Counted from the first letter of the stretch, positions 16,026-24,340 are shown. The stretch is 38,714 nucleotides of DNA from Ilumatobacter nonamiensis YM16-303 (GCF_000350145.1 NZ_BAOL01000023.1:1-38714); one strand, 5' to 3'. Notes: generated from the letters alone by a model not told the origin. Program-made: numbers and translations.

Positions 16026-16087
16026 GGTGGTCGTCCGATCGGTTCGGAGGGGTGCTCCGCCAAATATGACAGTTTGATGACGCGTCG

Positions 16088-17029
16088 ATGACGCTAGGTG
16101 CCGGGGTCGACGAAGCCACATCACGGAACGGAGACACCCGTCTCACCGGATCTCGTCGTTACCCTTGCGTCATCAGCCAGGTCAGTTCAGTCTTCACGTG
16201 GGTCCGCAACGTCGTGATGGAGACCTACGGCGAATGGCGATCACACCGCACGATGCGGCTGGGAGCCGGCCTCGCCTACTACGGGCTGTTCGCAATCGTG
16301 CCGCTGGTCTCGATCAGCCTGGCCGTCGCCGGGCTCGTGGTCGATCAAGCGGACGTGAACGAGCTCGTTTCCTCGATCCTCAGCAACGTGTTCGACACCG
16401 ACGCGAGCGAGTTCTCGTCGGAGGTGAGCCAGACCATCGACTCGGGCTCCACCGCGAGTGGGCTCGGCGTGTTCGGCCTCGTCTCCCTGCTCCTGACGGC
16501 CTCGCTGGTCTTCGTCGCGCTGCAGGACGCGTTCGACACGATCTGGGAGGTGCCCGTTCCCCGTGGAACGTGGTCGAGCATGCGGCGCCGCTTCCTCGCG
16601 TTCGCCGTCGTGTTCCTCGCCGGGGCGGTGCTGATCGTGTCGTTCGCCGTCGTGAGCATCTCGAATCTGATCCGCTCCTTCGTGCCGGGCGATCACGCCC
16701 TCATCGACGTGGCCGCCGACGTACTCGCGACGGTCAGCTCCGGGGCCATCCTCGCGGCCGTCATCGCGATGCTGTTCCACTACCTGACCGCGCATCGGCT
16801 CACCTGGCGCGTCTCCGCCGTCGGCGGAATCGCGACCGCCCTGGTGCTGACGATCGGCAACCGACTGTTCGTGGAATACATGCGCCGGTACGGCGTGTCG
16901 TCGCTGGTCGGAGTGACCGGATCGATCCTCGCCGGCATCGTCTGGCTCTATGCAATCGCCCAGATCGTCCTCGCCGGAGCCGAACTGACCCGGACCCTTC
17001 AGAGCCGGTTGCCGGTTCGCTTCCGCTGA
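16088..17029 (+). CDS. YihY/BrkB-family inner-membrane protein
   Basis: The frame encodes 313 residues with about six transmembrane helices. Family signatures are LGAGLAYYGLFAIVPLVSIS near the N-terminus, the DAFDTIWEVP stretch, and the C-terminal LAGIVWLYAIAQIVLAGAEL. YihY/BrkB proteins were once called ribonuclease BN by mistake; their role is unclear, possibly membrane transport or envelope integrity. The N-terminus is uncertain. ATG 16088 adds 43 residues unlike the family, while ATG 16217 starts just before the conserved core. A TACCCT hexamer at 16160-16165 raises a third possibility discussed in the findings. It is divergent from the MscS gene. Confidence 0.85.
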   Translation: MTLGAGVDEATSRNGDTRLTGSRRYPCVISQVSSVFTWVRNVVMETYGEWRSHRTMRLGAGLAYYGLFAIVPLVSISLAVAGLVVDQADVNELVSSILSNVFDTDASEFSSEVSQTIDSGSTASGLGVFGLVSLLLTASLVFVALQDAFDTIWEVPVPRGTWSSMRRRFLAFAVVFLAGAVLIVSFAVVSISNLIRSFVPGDHALIDVAADVLATVSSGAILAAVIAMLFHYLTAHRLTWRVSAVGGIATALVLTIGNRLFVEYMRRYGVSSLVGVTGSILAGIVWLYAIAQIVLAGAELTRTLQSRLPVRFR

Positions 17030-17087
17030 CCGGTGGCGTGAGATGTCGTTCGCCGGACGAGATCCGAACTCCCTGGTGATTGCGCAC

Positions 17088-17093
17088 TAGCCT
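17088..17093 (+). promoter_or_regulatory. -10 element of the GlsB/YeaQ gene
   Basis: TAGCCT ends eight bases before ATG 17102, the leaderless layout seen elsewhere in the window. No good -35 is visible at the usual distance. Confidence 0.4.
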
Positions 17094-17101
17094 CAGCCGC
17101 C

Positions 17102-17395
17102 ATGTTGATTCTCGCACTCATCGTCGCCGGCATGCTCGTGGGCTGGCTGGCACAATTCATCCTCGGTCGCTCCGCAGGCCAAACCGACTGGATGATGGCG
17201 TTCGTGGCCGGAATCGTCGGATCCTTCGTTGGCGGACTCCTGTTCAGCCTGATCAATGGTGACGGCCTCGACATCGCGCCGAGTGGGCTCATCGGTTCAC
17301 TGGTGGGAGCGCTGATCGTCACGGCGATCTGGCAGGCGTACAACAAGAAGCAGCGCGCCGCCGATCGCGCCCCGGACGCCAAGCCCTGGGAGTGA
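17102..17395 (+). CDS. GlsB/YeaQ/YmgE-family small membrane protein
   Basis: The 97-residue protein has three hydrophobic, glycine-rich helices (LILALIVAGMLVGWLAQFIL, MAFVAGIVGSFVGGLLF, GLIGSLVGALIVTAIW) and a charged C-terminal tail. The length and glycine pattern match the GlsB/YeaQ/YmgE (transglycosylase-associated) family. Its members are often stress-induced and have no proven enzyme activity. Its place between a YihY protein and a channel module supports an envelope-stress role. Confidence 0.88.
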   Translation: MLILALIVAGMLVGWLAQFILGRSAGQTDWMMAFVAGIVGSFVGGLLFSLINGDGLDIAPSGLIGSLVGALIVTAIWQAYNKKQRAADRAPDAKPWE

Positions 17396-17397
17396 CC

Positions 17398-17414
17398 CCG
17401 ATCCCGGGGATCGG
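17398..17414 (+). terminator. weak hairpin after the GlsB/YeaQ gene
   Basis: CCGATCCC and GGGATCGG form a near-perfect palindrome two bases after the stop codon. The loop would be short (about three bases after opening the top pair) and no T-run follows. It may be a terminator or simply a GC-rich palindrome. Confidence 0.3.
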
Positions 17415-17439
17415 TCCGAAGGCATGACACAATCGGCTC

Positions 17440-17496
17440 GTGTGCGGTGTCGTGGCGCTCGAGTCCTCTGGCGTCATCGCGTCGCGGACGGTGTGA
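17440..17496 (+). CDS. possible 18-residue leader peptide before the first cyclase-like gene
   Basis: A CACAAT hexamer (17428-17433) is followed after six bases by GTG 17440. That opens 18 codons (MCGVVALESSGVIASRTV), ending at TGA 17494-17496, four bases before the GTG of the cyclase-like gene. The layout fits a leaderless mRNA whose first frame is a small upstream peptide coupled to the main gene. It could equally be chance. Confidence 0.3.
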   Translation: MCGVVALESSGVIASRTV

Positions 17497-17499
17497 CCC

Positions 17500-19680
17500 G
17501 TGGGTGATCGGACCCGATCTCGCAAACCGCTGCGTTGGGCCAGGTCGGTGTCGGTCGCGACTCGGCTTGCGATCTCGATCGTGGTGGTCAGCGTCATCTC
17601 GTTGGTCGTCGCGACGATCGTCGGCGTCAACACCGGACAGACGCTGAGCGACTCGATCGTCGATTCCCGGCTGGATGCGCTGCGTGCGTCCGCGGCAACG
17701 AACGTCGCCGCCGAGATGACGACGATCGAACGCGCCGCAGAGACACTGGGCGCCAGCCCGCAGGTGGCGCGGTCGATCGACGAACTCGCCGATGCGCTCG
17801 CCGACCTCGATGCGAATCCGCCCAGCGACCTCGAGTCGAACGTCGAGGACCTCGTCGATCAGTACGACGTCGAGTTCATCGAACCGCTGCAGGAGGCCGG
17901 CTTCGACGTCGTGCGTCGCGACCTGATCGACACCGACGACCTGGCATCGCTCCAGTTGCAGACCGCCTACTCGCTCGTGGACGACGACGCGGACTCGGCG
18001 CGCGACGTGGACGACGCGCGTGACGGCTCGGACTGGAGCGAGGTGCACCGGCGCGTGCATCCTCCGATCCGCAGCGTGGCCGATCGCCTCGAACTCGCCG
18101 ACGCATTCCTCGTCGAGCCCGACGATGCCACCATCGTCTACTCGGTCGAGAAGGGCCCGGACCTCGGCACCAGTCTCGACGTCGGCCCGTTCAGCGGCAC
18201 GGTGGTCGCCGGAGCGGTCGCATCCGTCATCTCCGACCCGTCCGCCGGCACCGTGATCAGCGATGTCAGTACCTACCTGCCCCAGGGGCTGCTGCCGGTC
18301 GGTGCCGTGGCGACGCCGGTCATGGACGGCGAGGAGCTCGCCGGGGTGGCCGTGCTGGTCTACTCGACGGAGCCGATCACCGATCAGTTGACGGCGGGTG
18401 GCGACTGGGACGCGAGTGGATTCCCGCCAACCGGCGAGACGTTCATGATGGCAGGAGACGGAACGATGCGATCCGAGCCCCGTTCGTTCCTCGAGGACCC
18501 TCGTGAGCACCTGACCAAGGCCGAGCAGACGGGTTCGATCGACGAGGACGGCCGTGTCCGCATCGAACGCTCGGGTACGACCGTGCTCACCGAGACCGCG
18601 ATCGGCGAAACCCTCAACGCAGCCCAGGACGACGACGAATCGGTCGAGGTGCGCACGTCGGTGATCGGCGACCAGGCCTACAGCTCGACCGAACCCGTAC
18701 CGCTCGACGGCGTCGAGTGGTACGTCGTGTCCGAGGTGGACGAGGACGTGATCCGCGAGCCGCTCGAAGATTTCGGCAAACGGTTGATCATCGGCGCGGC
18801 GATCCTGGTCGTCGTCATCGCGTTCGCCGCCGTCGCCTGGAGCGCGGCGATGATGTCGTCGATCCGCGAGATGAGCGAACGGCTCCGCACGTGGCGGACC
18901 TCCACGGGGCCGATCGACGTGCCCGAACGCAGCCCCGTCGAGATCGAGCGGCTCGCCGCGAGTTTCACCGAGATGGTGAACTCACTCGAATCGCAGCGGG
19001 CGGAGTTGACGGCCGCCAGGGAACGCCGGACCGAACTCCTGCAGTCGATGCTGCCGCCCCAGGTCGCGGAGCGGGTGATGAGCGGCGAACTCGAGACCGT
19101 GGAGGAGGTTCCGAAGGTCACGGTCGTGGTGATCGTCGTGGCCGGACTCGGTGAACTCGTCCGGCTCGGTCGAGACAGCGCGAATCGCGAGTTGGTCGAT
19201 CGCCTCACGGCCGAGTTGGACGAAATCGGCGAACGCCATGGGCTCGAACGGATCAAGATCGTCGGCGACGCGTACTTCGCCGTGTGCGGCCACAACCGTC
19301 CGTACATCGACCACGCGCCGCGCGCGCTCTCGTTCGCCGCGGATGCACAGGACGCCGTGCGGGAGCAGGGCACCGGGACCGACCACGGACTCGACGTGGT
19401 GATCGGGATCCACACCGGTCCGGTCAACGTCGGCATGACCCGCGAGACGGGGCTGGTCTACGACGTGTGGGGGCCGACCGTGTCCCGGGCACACGACCTC
19501 GCGCGGAGCGGCGGGCGCGGACAGATTCTCATCAGCGGACGGACCCACGCGTTGTTGCCCGACAGCGTGGTCGCCGAGCGTGTCACCGAGACCGAGACGG
19601 ACGGCGAACCGGGTGACGACGGCGACGACACGGACCTGGTGTTCGCCGTGTCGGCAGAGACGGTGGGGGGAACGGTGTGA
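17500..19680 (+). CDS. receptor-type class III cyclase homologue with degenerate active site (paralogue 1)
   Basis: The 726-residue protein has a membrane helix at about 20-42, a large extracytoplasmic sensor region (about 43-427, Cache-like in outline), a second helix from about 428, a HAMP linker, and a class III nucleotidyl-cyclase fold from about 510. Adenine-recognition residues K586 and D655 (YDVWG) and the second metal aspartate D590 (VGDAYF) are present. The first metal aspartate is V546, the transition-state asparagine is S662 and the arginine is D666. Catalysis is therefore unlikely, and nucleotide binding without turnover is possible. The gene overlaps the channel gene (GTGA). The start is GTG 17500, after a possible leader peptide. 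Confidence 0.85.
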   Translation: MGDRTRSRKPLRWARSVSVATRLAISIVVVSVISLVVATIVGVNTGQTLSDSIVDSRLDALRASAATNVAAEMTTIERAAETLGASPQVARSIDELADALADLDANPPSDLESNVEDLVDQYDVEFIEPLQEAGFDVVRRDLIDTDDLASLQLQTAYSLVDDDADSARDVDDARDGSDWSEVHRRVHPPIRSVADRLELADAFLVEPDDATIVYSVEKGPDLGTSLDVGPFSGTVVAGAVASVISDPSAGTVISDVSTYLPQGLLPVGAVATPVMDGEELAGVAVLVYSTEPITDQLTAGGDWDASGFPPTGETFMMAGDGTMRSEPRSFLEDPREHLTKAEQTGSIDEDGRVRIERSGTTVLTETAIGETLNAAQDDDESVEVRTSVIGDQAYSSTEPVPLDGVEWYVVSEVDEDVIREPLEDFGKRLIIGAAILVVVIAFAAVAWSAAMMSSIREMSERLRTWRTSTGPIDVPERSPVEIERLAASFTEMVNSLESQRAELTAARERRTELLQSMLPPQVAERVMSGELETVEEVPKVTVVVIVVAGLGELVRLGRDSANRELVDRLTAELDEIGERHGLERIKIVGDAYFAVCGHNRPYIDHAPRALSFAADAQDAVREQGTGTDHGLDVVIGIHTGPVNVGMTRETGLVYDVWGPTVSRAHDLARSGGRGQILISGRTHALLPDSVVAERVTETETDGEPGDDGDDTDLVFAVSAETVGGTV

Positions 19681-21167
19681 GCGGGTTCAGTTCGACCAGT
19701 TCGATCTGGGCGATCGTCGTCATCGTCATCGTTCCACTCCTCATCATCGCGACGGCCGAACTCGACGAACGACTCCGTCAGCGCGATTCACCGTTCCGTC
19801 GGGCTGCGGCGATGCTGCGCACCTGGACACTCCCGTTCTTCGCGATCTGGGCACTGCTCGTCCCGGTCCTCGGGGTCGAAAACGACTCGATCGCGGTCAG
19901 GATCGCGCTCACGGGGCTCCTGCTCTCGATCGCGGCTGCGGTGCAGCGGGCACTGCGGATCGGAGTCGACCGGACGCGGACGAAGCTGAGCGACGGAGGT
20001 CGTCGGAACGCTCCCGAACTGCTGCTGATGCTGCCGAAGCTCGCCGTCGTGCTCGTATCGGCGTGGCTCCTGATCGATTCGGTCTGGGGGATCGACCTGT
20101 CGGCGGCGCTGACGGCACTCGGGGTCACCTCGCTCGTGATCTCGTTCGCGCTCCAGGACACCCTCAGCGGCCTCGCCTCCGGGGTGCTGCTGCTCAGCGA
20201 TCAGCCGATCCAACCGGGTCATTGGATCGAGGTCGGCGACAACGAGGGCATCGTGGTCGACATCAACTGGCGAACGACCCGGATCCGCAACCGGGACGGG
20301 GACATGATCATCGTTCCCAACAGCGAACTCGCCCAGTCGAGCATCGTGAACCACACCGACATCGACTCGCGGACCCGTGTGGTCGTGTCGCTGACGGTCG
20401 CCTATGTCAACCCACCGACGTTGGCCAAGGCGATGCTGCTCGACGCCGCGCTCGGCACCGAAGGCGTCCTGGCATCACCACCGCCCGCAGTGCTGGTCAC
20501 GACGATCGACGACCCGTTGATGGGTTACGAGGTCCACATGTGGATCGACGACTACGCGATCGCCCCGCGCGTCAAGAGTGACTTCGGCGCCCTCGTCTGG
20601 TACCAGTCGCACCGTCACAACGTGCCGCTGCCGAGCCCGGCGCAGGATCTCTTCATCCACGACGGCGATGCCGTGGAGGCCGGGCCGGGGCACGCCGAGA
20701 TCCGCGTCGCACTCAGCCGATCGTCGCTGCTGTCGTCCCTCGACGAGGGCGACCTCGACCGACTGGCACAATCGACCTCGTACTCGCGCTACGCCGTCGG
20801 GGAGCTGATCAGCATCTCCTCCGCGAGCACGCGCGATCTGATGATGATCATCGAGGGCAACGCGCGCATCGTGCTCCGACGCCCCGACGGGACGGAGGTG
20901 ACGTTCGGCGAGTTGTCCGACGGGGACATCGCCGGGCTCCACGCCGAACAGTCGGTGAGTGGAAACGACATCGGGGTGCGAGCGGTCACCGACTGCCAGG
21001 TCGCGGTCGTGGAGGGCGACGCCATCGAGGAGGTCGCGAGTCGCAGCATCGACCTCGCCGCCGCATTCAACCGGATGGCTGCGGTTCGTCGGCGTCGGGC
21101 TGAGCGGATGATCGCGGCACCCGACGACCCGACCGAGGCCGACGACGACGGAGCGGCAGTTTCGTGA
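19677..21167 (+). CDS. MscS channel with C-terminal CNB-like fold (bCNG architecture), ligand site degenerate
   Basis: The 496-residue protein has membrane helices at about 8-26, 50-65, 78-94 and 115-135. The MscS pore and beta domain follow (LGVTSLVISFALQDTLSGLA, GHWIEVGDNEGIV, IVPNSELAQSSI). Residues about 350-465 align without gaps to a cyclic-nucleotide-binding domain. In the phosphate-binding cassette the conserved Glu is L421 (D-I-A-G-L421) and the conserved Arg is N430, while the later VRA-TDC pattern is intact. Channels of this design are known as bacterial cyclic-nucleotide-gated (bCNG) relatives of MscS. Here ordinary cAMP or cGMP binding is doubtful. Its start and stop both overlap the flanking cyclase-like genes by four bases. 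Confidence 0.85.
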   Translation: MSGFSSTSSIWAIVVIVIVPLLIIATAELDERLRQRDSPFRRAAAMLRTWTLPFFAIWALLVPVLGVENDSIAVRIALTGLLLSIAAAVQRALRIGVDRTRTKLSDGGRRNAPELLLMLPKLAVVLVSAWLLIDSVWGIDLSAALTALGVTSLVISFALQDTLSGLASGVLLLSDQPIQPGHWIEVGDNEGIVVDINWRTTRIRNRDGDMIIVPNSELAQSSIVNHTDIDSRTRVVVSLTVAYVNPPTLAKAMLLDAALGTEGVLASPPPAVLVTTIDDPLMGYEVHMWIDDYAIAPRVKSDFGALVWYQSHRHNVPLPSPAQDLFIHDGDAVEAGPGHAEIRVALSRSSLLSSLDEGDLDRLAQSTSYSRYAVGELISISSASTRDLMMIIEGNARIVLRRPDGTEVTFGELSDGDIAGLHAEQSVSGNDIGVRAVTDCQVAVVEGDAIEEVASRSIDLAAAFNRMAAVRRRRAERMIAAPDDPTEADDDGAAVS

Positions 21168-23254
21168 GCGGACGACGTGTGAAGCCGAGGCGCGAGTTGC
21201 GACGTCAGTTGGCACAGACGCTGATCGGTACGGCCCTGGTCTCATTGCTGACCATCGGAGCGGTGAATTTCCTCGCATCCCGCGCGCTGCTCGAGGAGGG
21301 CTCGCGTGATCAGCTGGTCGCCGTTGCGGAAGGTCGGATCGATTCGATCGAGAACGGGGTCGAGCGGGTGCTCGACCGAGCGTCGATCACGGCGACCGAC
21401 CCCGAGATGGCGGAAGCGCTCAGTGCCTTCACCGAGGCGTTCGAGGCACTCGAGGACGAGCAACTCGACGAGGCCGACGACGCGGTCGTCGACGAGTTCT
21501 ATGCCGACCGGGTGGTCGAACCCCTGAGAGAAATCGGGTTGGAGGTCGACGAGAACCGCATCCAGCCGACGGGAGCGGCCCGGTACCTCCAGAGTCGATA
21601 CACGATTCCTGCCGCCGAAGGAGTCGCCGCTCCGGTCGACGACACGGCGTATGCCGACGTGCTCGATCAGTACGACGACTACCTGTCGCAGTTCACCGAC
21701 CAGGCCGAGATCGATGACATCGTCCTGATCTCGTCCGACGGAACCATCGTGTACACCGCCAGCAAGTACGTCGACCTCGGCGCCGACCTGAACGACGGAC
21801 CGCTCGATGATTCGTCACTGGCGGTCGCGACGCTGGACCAACTCCCACGGGTCCGAGCGGGCGACTCCGTTCTGGCGGACTTCGAGTTGTACATCCCGGG
21901 TGGTGCGCGGCCGGCGGCCTTCGCACTCGCTGCGGTCGAGGACGGCTCGGAGGCGATCGGGACGTTGGGGATCCGGCTGTCGGTCGACGGACTCAACGCG
22001 ATCACCACGGCCGGTGGCGACTGGGAAGGCGTCGGAATGGGGGACGGCGAGACCTACGCGGTCGGCCCGGAATCCATCCTGCAGAGCGAGAGCCGACTCT
22101 GGATCGAGGATCCGCAGGCATATCTCGACCGGATCGACGACCCCGAGGTGGCCGGGGTCATCGAGTTCGTCGGTTCGCCGGTCGGCGTGCAGATCGTCGA
22201 CACCGAGCCGGTCCGGGTCGCCGCGGAGGGCGAGACGTTCGAGGGGAAGGCGACGAACTACGTCGGCGAGGACACGTTCAGCTACGCCCGCCAGGTCGTG
22301 GTCGGCGGAGCGCGGTGGGTCATCGTGGCCGACCAGCCCGCCGACGAGCTGCGCGCTCCGCTGTGGGACTACGCGAAGCGGCTCGGACTCGTCCTCGCGA
22401 TCGTGCTCCCCCTCGCCGCACTGGTCGGTTACGTGATCGCGAGTCGGCTCACCCGTTCGATCCCTCCCGTCGTCGACATGGCCGAATCGATCGCGGCCGG
22501 GGAACGCGACCCGGAGGTTCCCCCGCTCGGCTCGAACGAATTCGGAGACCTGGCCGTCCAACTCGAGCGGATGGCGGTCGAGCTCGGTCGCCAGGAGGCC
22601 GAACTGGACGAGGAGTTCGAGCAGCGGCGACGGCTGCTGCTCAGCGTGTTGCCCGAGCGTCTCGTCGACGGCTCCGGCGAGATCGGTGACACGCAGGAAT
22701 CGATCTTCGAGGGGACGGTCATCGCCGTGGTCGTCGAAGCGCACGGTGACCCGGCGGCGGAAGAACGAGTGGCCGAACTGCTCCGGCGTTTCGGCGCCGA
22801 GGCCGAAGCCGACGCAGAGGAATTCGACATCGAGCGGGTGCGCACGGCGGCCGACCGGTTCCTGTTCGTGTGTGGTGCAGAGAACGAGGACAACGGTGTC
22901 GATCAGGCGATCGGTTTCGCCGACGACCTGGCCGAACTCGCCGACCGACTGACCGACGATCCGGACGAGGCCCAGCTCGATGTGAGCATCGGGATGGCCA
23001 CGGGCGCGGTCGCGACGGGCGTGCTCGAGCGTGGAAGTCTGACGTTCACCGTATGGGGCGATCCGGTGCGACGCGCGATGGCGATCGTCTCGTTGGCCGG
23101 TTCTCGCGACACGTTCGTCGACGCATCGACGGCCCACGCGCTCCAGACCCGTTCGAGACTCGAACCTGCACCCCACGTCGTCGCGCTCGACGGGGAGACG
23201 ATGGAGCTGTTCGTGCTGCCGCGGAGCGAACACGAACCCGCGGTCTCGAACTGA
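21164..23254 (+). CDS. receptor-type class III cyclase homologue with degenerate active site (paralogue 2)
   Basis: The GTG overlaps the channel stop, giving 696 residues. The layout repeats paralogue 1: helix at about 18-37, extracytoplasmic sensor, helix at about 406-428, HAMP (SRLTRSIPPVVDMAESIAAG), and a cyclase fold from about 490. Shared sensor motifs (GGDW followed by a GETY/GETF stretch, then SR..LEDP/IEDP) show common ancestry. The cyclase site is more eroded: first metal Asp is E525, second metal Asp D564 is kept, adenine Lys is R560, adenine Asp is T629, and the transition-state Asn and Arg are R636 and A640. It is probably non-catalytic. The pair of receptors around one channel suggests signal input by domain contact. 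Confidence 0.82.
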   Translation: MSGRRVKPRRELRRQLAQTLIGTALVSLLTIGAVNFLASRALLEEGSRDQLVAVAEGRIDSIENGVERVLDRASITATDPEMAEALSAFTEAFEALEDEQLDEADDAVVDEFYADRVVEPLREIGLEVDENRIQPTGAARYLQSRYTIPAAEGVAAPVDDTAYADVLDQYDDYLSQFTDQAEIDDIVLISSDGTIVYTASKYVDLGADLNDGPLDDSSLAVATLDQLPRVRAGDSVLADFELYIPGGARPAAFALAAVEDGSEAIGTLGIRLSVDGLNAITTAGGDWEGVGMGDGETYAVGPESILQSESRLWIEDPQAYLDRIDDPEVAGVIEFVGSPVGVQIVDTEPVRVAAEGETFEGKATNYVGEDTFSYARQVVVGGARWVIVADQPADELRAPLWDYAKRLGLVLAIVLPLAALVGYVIASRLTRSIPPVVDMAESIAAGERDPEVPPLGSNEFGDLAVQLERMAVELGRQEAELDEEFEQRRRLLLSVLPERLVDGSGEIGDTQESIFEGTVIAVVVEAHGDPAAEERVAELLRRFGAEAEADAEEFDIERVRTAADRFLFVCGAENEDNGVDQAIGFADDLAELADRLTDDPDEAQLDVSIGMATGAVATGVLERGSLTFTVWGDPVRRAMAIVSLAGSRDTFVDASTAHALQTRSRLEPAPHVVALDGETMELFVLPRSEHEPAVSN

Positions 23255-23276
23255 CGGCGCGGAAGTTCGCGCGCAG

Positions 23277-23282
23277 TACTGT
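23277..23282 (+). promoter_or_regulatory. -10 element of the DUF1269 gene
   Basis: TACTGT ends six bases before ATG 23289. This fits the leaderless pattern and favours 23289 over the in-frame GTG at 23286. Confidence 0.4.
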
Positions 23283-23288
23283 CGGGTG

Positions 23289-23816
23289 ATGGCACTCGAC
23301 ACCTTTGTTTCATTCGTTGGCTCGTACGGGAGCGTCGATGACGCTCGTTCCGACTACGACGCCGTCAAAGCGCTGCACACCGAGCTGGGATTGCTCGACG
23401 CGTACGACGCGGCGGTGATCGAGCGGCGCGAGGACGGCAAGGTGAAGATCGTCAAGAAGCACGAGACACCGACCCGCGTCGGCGGAGTACTCGGAGGCGG
23501 CGTGGGCCTGGCGACCGGGTTGGTCGTCGCACTGTTCCCGTTCGCCGCGATCGGGTCCGGGCTGGTGCTCGGGACCACCGCGAGCGGAGCGTTGCTCGGA
23601 GCGGTGGCGGGGCACACGGTGGCCGGGATGAGTCGCCACGACCTGAAAGAACTCGGCGAGCAACTCGACGAGGGGAGCGCGGCGTTGATCGTGGTCGGCG
23701 TCCAGGACACCGGTGCACGGATCGAAGCGGCGATGAAGCAGGCCGACAAGCTCCAGAAGAAGGAACTCGCGGTCGACACCGAGGCGATCGAGGCCGACGC
23801 CACCTCGACCGACTGA
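23289..23816 (+). CDS. DUF1269-family membrane protein
   Basis: The 175-residue protein has an N-terminal soluble part (DARSDYDAVKALHTELGLLDAYDAAVI, then KVKIVKKHETPT). A glycine-rich hydrophobic hairpin follows (GGVLGGGVGLATGLVVALFP and GALLGAVAGHTVAGM), then a C-terminal helix rich in Lys and Glu. This order is typical of DUF1269, a widespread family of stress-associated bacterial proteins with no known activity. It converges on the DUF2510 gene 27 bases away. It may be independent of the channel operon, because it has its own -10 element. Confidence 0.85.
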   Translation: MALDTFVSFVGSYGSVDDARSDYDAVKALHTELGLLDAYDAAVIERREDGKVKIVKKHETPTRVGGVLGGGVGLATGLVVALFPFAAIGSGLVLGTTASGALLGAVAGHTVAGMSRHDLKELGEQLDEGSAALIVVGVQDTGARIEAAMKQADKLQKKELAVDTEAIEADATSTD

Positions 23817-23843
23817 CGGGAGCGCCTGTCCGCCCCCGGCGTC

Positions 23844-24299
23844 TCAGCCTCCGCTCGGCGCCGGATCTGCCTCGGCCGCCGGAGCTTCAGTGGCCGGCGC
23901 GGCCGGCGCGGTTGCCGGGACGTCGGTGTTCGGGGGCGGGGTGTCGCCCTCGTCGTCCCGGGTGAGCAACACGACGAGCGCGACGATCACGACCAGCGCA
24001 ATGACCGCCGCGAGGATCGCACCGACCGGTGAACGTGGCGCCGACTGCGTCATCGTCACCGGTGGCGGCGTCGGCGGGATGGGTGCGGTCACTCGGCGAT
24101 GTGCGCGGAACTCGCTGCCGCGCACCGGAGGGACCCCGACGAGTGCGGGCTCGATTGCCGCGGTCGACGTGACACCGTTGGTGCTGATCGACGTCGTCCA
24201 TCCGAAACCGTCCCAGTAGCGAGCCTCACCAGCGGGAGTCGGATCGTCGTACCATCCGGCGGGCATCAGGGGAACGCGCTGGTTGCTCTCGTCACTCAT
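23844..24299 (-). CDS. DUF2510-domain single-pass membrane protein
   Basis: The 151-residue protein begins with the DUF2510 signature PAGWYDDPTPAGEARYWDGF at residues about 13-32, a short WW-like domain common in actinobacterial envelope proteins. A proline-rich spacer leads to one membrane helix (AILAAVIALVVIVALVVLLT) and an Ala/Pro-rich exterior tail. An AAAGGA Shine-Dalgarno (minus strand, 24315-24310) lies ten bases before the ATG, and a TATGGT -10 lies at 24346-24341. The N-terminal domain should be cytoplasmic and may bind a partner. The function is unknown. Confidence 0.82.
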   Translation of the reverse strand: MSDESNQRVPLMPAGWYDDPTPAGEARYWDGFGWTTSISTNGVTSTAAIEPALVGVPPVRGSEFRAHRRVTAPIPPTPPPVTMTQSAPRSPVGAILAAVIALVVIVALVVLLTRDDEGDTPPPNTDVPATAPAAPATEAPAAEADPAPSGG

Positions 24300-24340
24300 A
24301 CGGCTCGGGTCCTTTCGGGGACGATCGGGTGCGTCGGCCG

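Noticed and set aside
17440-17470. The start of the possible leader peptide (MCGVVALE) resembles the N-terminus of class II glutamine amidotransferases
   Set aside because: The frame stops after 18 codons and no amidotransferase continues in any frame, so the resemblance is coincidental.
23817-23843. Possible terminator between the DUF1269 and DUF2510 genes
   Set aside because: Only a short imperfect GAGCGCC/GGCG-CTC pairing is present in 27 bases, not distinguishable from GC-rich background.
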